64,000 nt of DNA from Heterodera schachtii (Eukaryota > Nematoda > Chromadorea > Rhabditida > Heteroderidae), in assembly GCA_023374025.1 (NCBI GenBank), contig SIJG01000001.1:5090828-5154827 (forward strand). Direction: 5' to 3'. Positions 10,848-20,975 of this stretch are shown here, piece after piece. The notes beneath the pieces are model-generated. The model searched no databases. It was given only the letters and a program-made list of their open reading frames with translations, and was not told the DNA's origin. The translations under genes were made by a program, and so were the position numbers. The first letter of the stretch is position 1. Each line of letters starts with the position of its first letter.

Positions 10848-12136
10848 TCATTTTGTTTCGTCTTTCACTTCCTCTGTTGTCGGCGGAAAAGAGTTCTCCC
10901 ACACAAATTTAGTGGCGGATGTTGCACTTGTCAAAAACGGTGAAAATTCCGGCTTGGGAAGAATGTGCAAATTCTGACGAGAGTCTCTCCATTTTGACGG
11001 TGTCCACATCCCTTGCACAGATTTATTGTGAGAAAAATGCGCGTTTTCAACTGAATTTGGGGAGCTTATTGTTAATTACAAAATGTGTTGTTCTTACATT
11101 TATAAATTGGAATTCCACTGCGCGTCCTAAGGTTGTTCATATGCAGACAAACTCGTTCCATGCTTTAAAAAAGTAATTTTTCAAAAAAAGAAAATTTTCA
11201 TATAATAAAAATAGTTAATTCTCTATGAAGAAAGGACACAGATATATGCGTGTCAAACATTTTCGCCTCGGACAAAGTTGAATTTATTCAATCCAAGAAG
11301 TCATAAACAGCATTAAAGAAGTGATAGAAAGTGACTGTATTCGAGTTTTTTGTCAGTAAATTTTTGAAAATAAAACAATTATTCAAACAAAAAAGTAGAA
11401 CTATTTAACAAAAAATTAATGTCGCTAAAAAAAAACTAGAAAAACACAGAGTTTTTCTTATCTCTAATTCTGCTTATGACCTCTGGGATTGAAAAACAAA
11501 AACCCGTTTGGACATAGGCGCAAATGTCTGGAGTGAATTTGTCCACAAATATGGGGTAACTGAAGTAAGTGGCTTTGGGAATAAATTGCCATTAATTCCG
11601 ATTTTCTCGGTAGAGCAAAGATAAGACACAAAGATTTCAAAATAAAAAATGGCATTCTATACAAATCCAAAAAATGTTTGAATAAGAATTTTCAAAAAAT
11701 TTACTCATTTTTGGTCTCTGTTCATAATTATTCACCTGAAAGCCTTTGCGTTCACGTGGACTAGTCGCCCATTTGAATATTCCGCCCTTAGCACTGGCGT
11801 CGCGTTCCTTCCCGGCACAACGTAAATGGCACAGTATGGGTTCTCCGTCGCAAATTTAGTCAACGAATGTTCGATGTAATTGCGCATGCCAACACTTGTT
11901 TCGCTTTGCTTGCAAAATCTGTGGCAAAAGAAACGGAAATTGCAAGTCAAACATCCCTTGGGATGGGTGTTTGTCCCCCACTTTATTGTAATCCGTTGCA
12001 GTTGCGGTTGATAGGCGGACACTCCATTGAATGCTGGTGCGATTGGATTTGTGGCCGACAGTCGAAAAGCAAAATTCAGTGCCTTCGCTGAGGAATAAAT
12101 GGTTTTCAGGCGATCCGCGCGGGGAATAGCTGGCAT
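10848..12136 (-). CDS. mrpl-43: Mitochondrial large-subunit ribosomal protein L43 (mL43)
   Basis: Thioredoxin-fold protein of the mitochondrial large ribosomal subunit. Exons 12136-11982, 11918-11736, 11162-11098 and 11050-10848 give 201 aa. The first two exons carry NGVSAYQPQLQRI and the core (HSLTKFATENPYCAIYVVPG, then RAEYSNGRLVHVN). The last two carry the family's C-terminal block around SVQGMWTPSKW, matching human SIQGQWHPF. The long 573-bp third intron hides this join, but phase (AG|C, then T|TT) and the family match agree. ORFs inside that intron (11464-11670) were rejected. The start at MPAIPRAD is the first sensible ATG; a longer in-frame ATG lies upstream. Confidence 0.85.
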
Positions 12137-12331
12137 TTCTTTTTGATTACCAAACGAGAATAAAATAAAAATATAATGCAAAACAAAAGGAAAGATACAG
12201 AACGAATTGAACTTCCCTTACTAAAAATGAATGCATTTACTTTAGTTTTTCTGACAGAATGAAATAATATTGTGATCGCAAATGTAATATATGATACAGT
12301 ATTTCCCTCCTTCTCATTTGGTCCAAGAAAC

Positions 12332-12821
12332 CTAAAAATTGATATGCCTCATAAAAATTAATGGTTTTTTCGGCCAATCAACCTTTGGTATGTCGTTAAA
12401 TTCAGTCAGTTCCTCCATTTGCTTGTTGAACTTCTCCACTTTCTCCCGGTGACTGATTTGGGCCCTCTTTGACAAACGGTCGAACGCCGTCTCCTCCTGC
12501 CGTTTGAGAAATGCCAATTCGGCCTTCGTCTTCCGCGGGCCCTCTTGTTCCTTCTTTATGGTCAGATCAATTGTTTTCGGGTCAACACTTCGCTTCTTCT
12601 TGAAGAGAGTGCCGCGCTTCAGCTTCAGTCCGGTCCTCACCAGCAACATTTGCTCATTTGTCTGCAATTATTCAAATGCAATTGAGTAAATCATTTAATA
12701 ACGGCACTTTATGACCAGTTTTGTCCCCTTTGTCACTTTGAGTCCCTTCCGTCTCATTGTCAACAGTTTGTTCCTCCTCCTCTTTGGTATCATTTGGGCT
12801 TTTGCTCCGTCCTTTGTCCAT
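12332..12821 (-). CDS. FAM32A homologue
   Basis: Small basic nuclear protein family; human FAM32A binds the active spliceosome. Exons 12821-12708 and 12661-12332 give 147 aa. The N-terminal 35 residues are acidic and unlike the human protein, while the second exon has GLKLKRG, a lysine-rich patch and the family's C-terminal signature TEFNDIPKVDW (human TEHYDIPKVSW). The protein extends about ten residues past the usual C-terminus. CCAATAG, 8 bp before the ATG, could be a trans-splice acceptor. It sits 195 bp upstream of mrpl-43 on the same strand. Confidence 0.85.
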
Positions 12822-12871
12822 ATCAAAGCTATTGGAATTGAAAATGGCTAAAACATATTTTTTAAATAAAA

Positions 12872-13030
12872 ATTAGACTGAGCCAGGCCCGGTTTTTACT
12901 GGGCCCGGTGATTTTTTGAAAAATCCAGTTTGACCGGCTGGGGGAGGCCAGACCCAGGAATTGTCTGTTTTTGAAGATACCAACCCCACCCTGCCCGGGA
13001 AGATTTGAAAATCTCGGTCTCTTAAAATGG
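12872..13030. repeat. Degenerate CCGG-rich MITE remnant
   Basis: A 160-bp stretch starting TAGACTGAGCCAGGCCCGG, with repeated GGCCCGG/CCCGGG words. Its left end resembles that of the hAT MITE at 19958 (TAGAGCTGAGCGGGACCGGG). The right end is poorly matched and no target duplication is visible. Confidence 0.4.
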
Positions 13031-13161
13031 ATAAAAATATAAAATGGAACTTAAAACATTGTATGTCTGGAAGAATTTTTTTAAACAATCAAAATTAATA
13101 TTTAGGCAATAAAAAAGTTTATATCAAGGCGAATTAAAATAAAACATTTGAATTTGTTTGA

Positions 13162-15115
13162 TCAACATTCCATTCTTTCTTCAGTTATCCGTTGTTCAGA
13201 ATGCCCGAAGATAAATGAGTGGAGGCTGATCGGCTCATTTTCCAATTCTCTGTGTCCACCTCCGTTCTCATCCTCGGACATTTTTTCCTCATCAGAAGTC
13301 TCTTCCTCACTATTTTCTTCCGTTTGACCAATTTGTTGGATAATTTCTTCTTTTTCATCGGGGGCCAAAACATAGCATTTGTTTTTATCTATGGGCTGCC
13401 GTATTCTAATTTTAAATGGAAGCGACGAATTAGAGAAAGGCAGAAAATTCCCAAAACTTACAAGGAATGAATGCCATAATTATTGAGAATTCGAAATGTT
13501 TTTTCGAAATCATTCAAAATAATAGCGCAATTTTCATCTAAAATTTCTTTGGGATCAAACGCTGGATGATCCGCAGAAATCTTCAAAAGCGTGTCGAGAA
13601 GCCTGTAAATGTTTTTTTTTTCATTATTTGTCAGAAACGTCCAACCGTTCAGAAATAGTCCCCCATTTTTGGCTTTCGTTGAGTTCCTCCAATTTAACCA
13701 TAAGGGACCGGAGCAGAATAACACAGTCCACCAGAGCTTTGTTGGTCGATTGTAAGTCGTAAGCGATACGGTAAACATTACAGAATGACATCCAACAAAA
13801 ACTTAAATAATCGATGAGAATGAGTTGCAACCGAGCCCTTAAAAAGACCAACCAATCCACAATTTGTTCGTAGATGAGTAAATGGTCCTGACCAAATTCA
13901 CCAGGAAGTCGCAAAATTTCAAACGAATTCGAGTCTCGGGAGAGAATGTGTATTTTTTCGTCGTAAATTAAAAATTCATTTTGGCGATTCGAAAGAGAAT
14001 GACAAATCGTTGCTGAACAAATTTGTTAAAAGAAAAAAGCAAAAATGACCCATTCTTTTCTTTTACCTTCGTTAATGCTTAAACGACGGTTGAGCAAAAT
14101 TCCGCCAGAAAATATGTCCACGAAAGTTTCGGTGGCAGTCGAAGATAAAACGCAAAGAAAAGAAGAAGAGAGCGAATTTGGCAGAATGTGACGGTAAAAG
14201 TGTTCAATTGCACAACAAACATTTCGATGCTCACAATCAGAAGAAGCATTTTGAGTGGAGTTGGAATTGACAGCCTAAACCAACGGAAAGTTGAACACCT
14301 TTGAAACAGAAAAGCATATTTATTTCCAAATAATGTTTACTTTTTGATGTCAAAAAAACTCAAAAAATCATCAAATTGCAAAAGCCCAGGAAAATGTCAA
14401 ATGTTTTGCCGTTTTACCGCTGTCAACAACGACTTCTCGCCAATACGTGGAAATTTGAGGGCAATTCTTGGCCGAAATTTTAGCCATTCAACGCAAAAAG
14501 GCGAATAAGACAATTTTTTAACGAAAAGAGTGTTGCCGGTTTGAGTGTCCAAATAATAGAGGAAGCCACTTTGGAAAACAGTGAGAAGCACTTGGCCATC
14601 GGGGGACCAACACAGAAACAACAACTGATCCTTCGACTTGGAGGACGACGGAACGGACGAAACATCGCCAAGAAAATCAAAGTGTTTGGCGGAATCATCG
14701 CGAGAAAAATTTCTCTAAAATTAAAAAGATTAAAATATGGAATTCAAAAAAGCAGCACCTTCCAGCCGGTCTTCCACAAGTAACGCTTTACCACCACTTC
14801 TCCGTCAAGTGACCCAAGCGCAATAAGACTGATTTTCGGGTTCCAAATCGCATGAGAAACCTAAAATAATAACAGAGGCAATGAAATTGTTCAACATTCA
14901 GCGAAGAAACGAACCTCAAATTTAGTCCTAAATTTGATTTTGTCAAAAATGTCCTTGTTTTCCGCTACCGCTAAGATTAATTTCTTTTTCATATTCCAAA
15001 TTACTGAAATTTTAGAAAAAAAGATTAATATTTTTAAGTTTGCTTGAAGAAGACTTACGCATTTAGGTATTTTAAGAAAAATGACAAATTCAAAATTCGA
15101 GGAAAATCTTTCCAT
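13162..15115 (-). CDS. emb-30: Anaphase-promoting complex subunit 4-like WD protein
   Basis: APC4 is a scaffold of the APC/C ubiquitin ligase. Eight exons (15115-15061, 15003-14915, 14860-14759, 14714-14418, 14274-14067, 14012-13646, 13602-13462, 13405-13162) sum to 500 aa. Two N-terminal WD-like blocks fit APC4: AIWNPKISLIALGSLDGEVV and LCWSPDGQVLLTVFQSGF followed by a Pro and a Trp as in human APC4. A helical middle region and a strongly acidic C-terminus follow, also APC4-like. The first exon stays in frame only if a GC donor (AAAT|GCGTAAGT) is used, or if that 57-bp in-frame intron is retained. At 500 aa it is much shorter than human APC4 (about 800), so it may be diverged. Family assignment is good but not certain. 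Confidence 0.65.
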
Positions 15116-15285
15116 GTGGGAAAAAGAAATTAAGCGAAATAAGCAATCTTTTCAGCCAAAACAAACACAAATGATATGGTAAACAGAATAATGATAAATA
15201 AAGAGGACAACCAAAAGTTTCCTTCCTTTTTATATTCCCAAAAATTAAATATTTTTACTAGTATAAATTATAATGTAATAATACT

Positions 15286-15432
15286 TTAGATGGTCGGCCC
15301 CTTTCCAAATTTTTTTGAATTTCACATTCTATGGACAAAATATGAAATTCAAAGAATGAAAACTTTTAAAATGGTTTTCTCGAAAAAATTTGGATAATTT
15401 TTTCCAAAAAGGGGGCGGGCCCATCTAAAACA
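15286..15432. mobile_element. Small palindromic MITE
   Basis: About 147 bp; the left end TTTAGATGGTCGGCCCC is mirrored by the right end GGGCGGGCCCATCTAAA, with a short AT-rich centre. It lies just 3' of the rib-1 stop codon. No target duplication was identified. Confidence 0.5.
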
Positions 15433-15448
15433 TTACCATTCATAATTT

Positions 15449-16984
15449 TCAGTCGTTCTCTTTGCACTTTTCTCGGCGACACATCCAATCACTTCTCAAC
15501 GGTTTACCCAAATTCCGCTTGACCCGTTCAAATACTATCTGAAATTATGCATAAATGTTTATAACAATAAGAAAAATTGGGATTCTCACCTCAATTGTAG
15601 TGAAAATTATACGTTCAATGCTTGAAAAATATTTGCTGTACAAAATTTGAACCATTTTGCGCATTTCGAAAATGCGCTTCTCAGAAATAACTGACAGATA
15701 GTCATAAACCTGCAAAATCCGGTTTTAATTGGCTTTAACAAACGACTTACAAATAGGGCGGTACGTTCTTTCCCGAAAATGACAGCTTCGGACCAATTAA
15801 TCACTTCAGAAAATGGCAACACCCATTCATCAGAAAGAATCACCGGAATACAAACAGAACGAAGTGCCTCGAGGAAACTGAATGGTTGGACGAGGGGGTT
15901 GGATTTTGTACCATTCAGTTGGGACAGTCATTTGTTTGTAGGATAAAGCAAAAGCGCAAACCGAAAAGAGCCGAGCCGACGACCCCGTGGAATCAAACAG
16001 AAGGTGGAATTAGCCATCAGCTGCTCATAGTCCCACCTTCAATTTGGCGTTGGAATTCCATTTCCTTCCCCCCGTTCCATCATATTCACCTGCCATAATT
16101 CGCATTGTCAACTTCACAACGTTCGTCCTCGAACTTCTTCCAGTCCGTGTTGTGCTTACAAGTGGTGGCAATTACAATGGATCGGTTATCGTTTAAATGA
16201 TGCAAAATGTTGCGCGTCTTCGACCCAACTCCGTACACATATCGTTTTCCTTTAAAACTGGCCAAATATTTGTCATGGTTGGGAAAATGCGATTGGAAAT
16301 GCTGAAATTGAAAGAATTTATGGCGAAAGAAAAAGCATTGCAAATTACAAAGAAACAAAAAAAAATAAAGAAAATTACCCATGGTTTGTTGTCCTTAAAC
16401 GGGTGTTCATTGTTAAACAATGGGAACGAAAGGTCGAAATTTGGTCGAAAGTTCTAAATTTTCAAAATTATTCGTATAATGCTGTTATAAAATCAACAAC
16501 AATTAAATCCATAAACCGTTATCAATTGGACCTGGAAATTCGAACTCGCCCATGCGACCATTGCCTTGCCTAAGTCGAAGCCCAAGTCGGTGTTAGCGTA
16601 GTCGGGGAAAGTGCCAAAGTACAAATTAAACACCAAATGATTCTGTCCGTCGTCCCATAACTCCGTTTTGGTGTGCTCTGTCCCAATTTGCTGATAATAC
16701 TCACTGAAAATGGCCTTTCGTGTTGCCATTCGCTGTTTGCCTACCTGATTCGGTCTCTGTCCGTTGTGTCTGCACTCAACACAAATAAACACGCCTCGTC
16801 CGCCCTCTCCGTATAAAAGTGACTTTCTTTGATCACTTTCAACATTTTTGTGAACAACGGACTCCGTCTCACCGGCGATTGCTCACTGTACACATAAACT
16901 TTCAACGATTTTTGCGCTAAACATTTGCTGAAATTGAAACAATTTGACATTGAACAGCTCTCTCCACCATCTTTGGATGATTTT
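15449..16984 (-). CDS. rib-1: Exostosin GT47 glycosyltransferase, EXT1/RIB-1-like (N-terminus not found)
   Basis: Golgi subunit of the heparan sulfate polymerase. Exons 16984-16745, 16703-16532, 16453-16379, 16301-16090, 16036-15962, 15877-15751, 15709-15590 and 15538-15449 join in phase. The protein follows EXT1 closely: [71 protein letters not shown] and [12 protein letters not shown]. It ends soon after the GT47 domain with no GT64 domain, as in C. elegans rib-1. The first exon found starts out of phase (phase 2), so an upstream exon with the membrane anchor is missing; the upstream sequence is repetitive. That first exon is duplicated intact at 28071-28310. Confidence 0.9.
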
Positions 16985-17286
16985 CTAAATTTGTATAAGT
17001 GGGATTAAACGCAATGACTATTATTGAAGATCACTTTAAATCCAATAAAGTTGTATCAGTGTTCCATAGCGAATGAGAACGAAAGTGCGGGCGATTTGGA
17101 GAAAGAATATTAGCAGAAAAAAAGGAAAAAAATAAAAAAGGGAATAAAAGGGACACTTTCCAATGCATTCATTTGGGAAATTCAAGACTTTAATAAAATA
17201 ATTATTAATTAATTTGTAAGTGAGACTAAAATAGAAGCATCGGGTCCACTAACAAATATGTAAGTGATAAATAGAGCACGAAAAGG

Positions 17287-18168
17287 GGTACTAGTGCAGT
17301 TGGTACGCCACAAAAAAAAATATTTTATTTAAGTCGTCTAAAAAATGTTTCCAAGGTTTTCGAGAGCGCTGATTATGATTCCGACGTCCATTTCGACTAA
17401 TTCAGAGTCCCGGACTCAAATTCGAACAGTTGGTCGAAGTCAAAAATTCTCAAAAAACTTTTTCACCAAATAAATATGACCAACAATATGTCAAATATAG
17501 AGCAATTAATTTTCGCATGGACAAGAATTTTTCTACGTTGATATGATTAAGTTATTCCACTGAAATTGACCAATTAAATAATTTCACTGCTTTAAAACTT
17601 CATGAAAAACCCGCATATTGAATGACGGTGGTAAAAAAATTTTTGAGAATTTTTGACTTTTAGACCAAATGTTCGAATTTGAGTCCGGGACTCTGAATTG
17701 GTCAAAATGGAGGTCGGATTCGTAATCAGCGCCCTCGAAAACCCTGGAAATATTTTTATACGACTTCAATAAAATAATTTTTTTTTTGTGGCGTACCAAC
17801 TGCATGCAGCGGCCCAATTTTGGGCTCCAAGTACAAGTATGCTGGATTTTTCGTCTTAGTGGTCTGTGAGTTAGTCACCAAAAGGGGGGTCTCAGGTTCA
17901 AATCCTCCTTATGTTGTGTGTTAATTTCAATTTCTGCTTTCAAAGAAGAAGGAAGAATTATTTTTCATTAATAAGTTTTCGTGTCAACAAAAATCTTTTC
18001 AAAAATATCAAAATGCTTTTTAACTCGAGATCGGCTCTTCTATTTTTACAAGGGAAAACCCCCAAAAAATTTTAAGTTTTGCAAAGTTTTGGCGTTCTGA
18101 TTATTAAATAAATAATAAACTTATTTGTACTTGGAGCCCAAAATTGGGCCGCTGTGTGCACTAGTACC
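17287..18168. mobile_element. GGTA-end foldback MITE, copy in A1
   Basis: Ends GGTACTAGTGCAGTTGGTAC and its inverted copy, flanked by an 8-bp duplication CGAAAAGG on both sides. The right end is split by a further foldback (about 17802-18155). Long arms contain a GATTCCGACGTCCATTTCGAC-like module shared with the 4287 element. A 5'-GG end with 8-bp duplication suggests Merlin. Confidence 0.75.
17802..18155. mobile_element. Inner foldback element carrying a tRNA-like B box
   Basis: Inverted ends CAGCGGCCCAATTTTGGGCT (17807) and its complement near 18135-18154, inserted into the right terminal repeat of the 17287 element; TGCA on each side may be the target duplication. Inside, GTCTTAGTGGT (near 17853) and GGTTCAAATCC (about 17896) have the order and spacing of Pol III A and B boxes, suggesting capture of a tRNA-derived SINE. 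The same structure occurs in A2. Confidence 0.55.
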
Positions 18169-19733
18169 CGAAAAGGCATCAAAAATCGCGAAAAAGCATA
18201 ATAAAAGTCAACGTAGAAGCCTCAAACCAAGTGGAAAATGCGTTTTTTATGCTTACAATTAAGCAAATCCAACATTGTTGGTATCAGCAAAAGCTTAACG
18301 TGTTTAGAAGTATAGTGAAAAAACATGCTGGGGCCCAAACGTTAGGCCCAACTGACGGGTTCCGACCCCTAAGAATCGACAAAATTTTTTTCAAAAAATA
18401 CACCCCTTAAGAATCGAGAAAATTGGAAAATATTGTAAGGCATATTCAATTTACGTCAATTATCCATTTATTTATATATATTTAAATCGCAATTATTCCT
18501 TTTCTCTATTCTCTCCATTTATCGACTTAATTATATCTCTCTCTCACTTGGCTCCGCCTATTCCAATCGGATATTTAACGATCAACATTTACACTTTTTA
18601 TTATTCATTTTCCACTCATTTTATCTTTATTCCATTTTATATATCTTTATCCAACGATGGAAATAAAGTTCGGAGTCAGGAATTGGTTTTGGGGGGTGGG
18701 ACATAGGTTTTCGAACTCATCAACCGAGCGGTAGTGGCCACCTTCCCTCGGCATTCGATCTTCAGTTCCCTCTCCCTTCCCCAAGCCCTTTCCTCAATTC
18801 CCCCCATCAGCGCATCCTCTCGGCCCAACACCTCTTCCCTCATTGGTAGCACCGGATGGTTTTGTTGTCTGCCCTTTCAGGATGACAACGATTCACCGAG
18901 GATGGGAGCTTCGAACAAAAGGAAAATGGTGGAATGAATATGCCGCGCGGCGCTCTCACGAGAGCTATATACGGATCCGATAAATTATTTTGAGAAAAAT
19001 AAAAAGGCCAGGCCAAATCAATTATTTCGAAAAAGCAAAAAAAGGCCAAATTAATTTATTTCGAAAAAGCAAAAAAGGCCAAATTAATTTATTTTGAAAA
19101 CCAAAAAGGCCAGGCCAGATTAATTTATTTTGAAAAGTAAAAAAGAAAGGCCGAATTCAAATTTGTAGCAGGTCTTAGGCAAACCAAATTTAAATGAATG
19201 CAAAAATCTAAATGTTGGCATGCAAATTTACATATTACGCCCATATTCATATGACATTTTTATGGAAACATTTTTGCCTTCAACGGCCATTACAATCGTT
19301 TGCTCGCCATTCCTTTCTCACCGTAGGCAGTCATAAGAGAAAATTTTCATAATCGCCGTTCACAATCATATGCAAGCCAAGCGAACAAAAAGCATTAGCG
19401 GCCTACATTAAGCATTTCTCACGCTTTAAATTTTACAAAGTTGCGATTATTTTCTCGCTTCCGCTCATTTCTCAGCGCCATGAGCGCTTGATCAGATTCT
19501 GTTGAAAGCATTAACTGAAAGGGATAAAGCAAATAAAAGGCGACGAGCCATACACAGCCATTCATTCGCTTCAGCTTACTAACATTAACAAAGACTAAAC
19601 ATTTAACTAATTGCCCTCTCATTCAAGCAAATCAAAAACATTGGACAACTCTGCTTCCTTCTCATATTCCTTTCAATTTTTTTTGCTTTTCCCAAATTTT
19701 AATTTTTTTGGCTTTTGAGCCATATATACGAAA

Positions 19734-19957
19734 ATGAGCGGTGAAGACCAAAATGACCTCAGCATTTCGGTCATTGATCGGAATTTTTGGATTGGCAAAA
19801 CCCAAGTGAAAGTGAATGACGTTGAAAGAGCCCATCTGGATGTCTTAAGGTTAGAAGACGGAATGAACCGAGCAGTTAGGATATTAAATAGGCGCACTAA
19901 TCAAAACACTGAGGCAATAAATAATAATGCAGCTGATATTAATTTAAATCTTTTAAC
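19734..19957 (+). CDS. First Gag codons, interrupted by a hAT MITE
   Basis: An ATG at 19734 opens a 75-residue reading frame that starts MSGEDQNDLSISVIDRNFW and runs to the MITE at 19958. The same frame resumes after the MITE near 20946 and leads into the long Gag ORF, so I infer that it is the original Gag N-terminus, now broken by the insertion. A second copy lies at 27838-28053 after the 3' LTR, where it runs into segment A2. Confidence 0.6.
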
Positions 19958-20945
19958 TAGAGCTGAGCGGGACCGGGATTTTTGACAAAAACCGGGACCG
20001 GGATTTGCCGGGACCAGAAAAGTCGGGACCGGGACCGGGACCAAGTTTTTCGACCGGGACCGGGACCGGGACCGCGAAAAAACCCGGGACCGGGACCAAC
20101 CGGGACTTTTTCCAAGAGAAAATTTTTTTTGAAAAATTTTAAAAATTTTTGGTGAATTTTGTTACAAAAATTTCCTAAATTCAAAAAGGTACCCATAAAA
20201 TTTTTTAATTTCGAAGAATTTTTCCATTATTCATTGGAAAATTTTTAAAATTTTCATTTTAGGGGGCGGGGGGAATTTTTGGAATTTTCTGAGTCCCAAA
20301 ATTCTGGATTTTCTAACAAATTAACAATCTCTTAAAATTTTTAAGTCGCTGTTTTGTGGCAATGTTTTTTCGAAAAACTTTTGGAACATTGGGAGGGTCG
20401 GGGTCCGTCGGTGCCGGTAGGCGCCGCCGGAAAAAATTTGAAATTTAGAGTGCGATTTGTTAACAGAATTTGTCAAAAAATGACCAAATATTAGGTCAAT
20501 TTGTGGTTTTAGGCTGTTTAAAAAAGGCAAAAATATAATTTTTATGTAGAAATATTTTTTATTAATTAAATTTCAATTGATATTGGTAAAGAAAAAAGAA
20601 AAAATTATCTGTTCCATCGGGGAATTGAACCCAATGGACAAATAATGAAAGTCAAAAGGTTTAGCCACTTATCCACTTATGCATATGAAAATATGCTTTA
20701 AAAGAAAATAAATAATTTATTTTTTTTCTCAAAAATTTTTTCTTCTCCACCAATTTTCTTCTCTTTTCTCACCCAGACCCCATTCTTACCAGTGCTTATT
20801 TAGTCCCGCCGGGACCGGGACTGGCAAAACCGGGACCGGGATTTCTTTTTTTTCAAAAACCGGGACCGGGACCGGGACCGGGACCTGAAAAAACCGGGAT
20901 TTCCCGCCCCGGTCCCGGTCCCGGTCCCGGTCCCGCTCAGCTCTA
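19958..20945. mobile_element. hAT-type MITE inside gag, with GGGACC hexamer subterminal arrays
   Basis: Ends TAGAGCTGAGCGGGACCGGG and its exact inverted copy, flanked by the 8-bp duplication CTTTTAAC (19950-19957 and 20946-20953). The first and last 130-150 bp are dense arrays of GGGACC (left) and GGTCCC (right). The AT-rich centre contains a segment also found at 63190-63300 and a tRNA-like stretch. There is no transposase, so it is non-autonomous. The end sequence and the 8-bp duplication fit the hAT superfamily. Confidence 0.9.
20605..20690 (-). repeat. tRNA-like sequence (SINE-like)
   Basis: On the minus strand, GGATAAGTGGCTAA resembles a Pol III A box, and GGGTTCAATTCCCC about 40 bp later forms a T-arm-like hairpin with a B box. 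No complete cloverleaf could be drawn with confidence, so a tRNA pseudogene or SINE head is more likely than a functional tRNA. Confidence 0.4.
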
Positions 20946-20975
20946 CTTTTAACTTTACAGACACAAATCACGACT

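Larger units (their letters stand above)
16728..18435. repeat. 1708-bp duplicated segment, copy A1
   Basis: Collinear with 28054-29761 (constant offset 11326, no indel; one substitution noticed at 16804). It starts inside the rib-1 intron after the first exon found, includes that exon and continues through the GGTA foldback to the first bases of the LTR element. Confidence 0.95.

Noticed and set aside
11464..11670. Candidate last exon of mrpl-43
   Set aside because: Does not match the family C-terminus; exons at 11162-10848 do, and phase fits them.
18734..18937. LTR-internal ORF, repeated at 26837
   Set aside because: Sits in the presumed U3/R of the LTR, Ser/Pro-rich by composition, no start context or homology.
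20605..20690. Functional tRNA gene
   Set aside because: B box and T-arm are visible, but no acceptor stem or anticodon arm could be formed; kept only as SINE-like.
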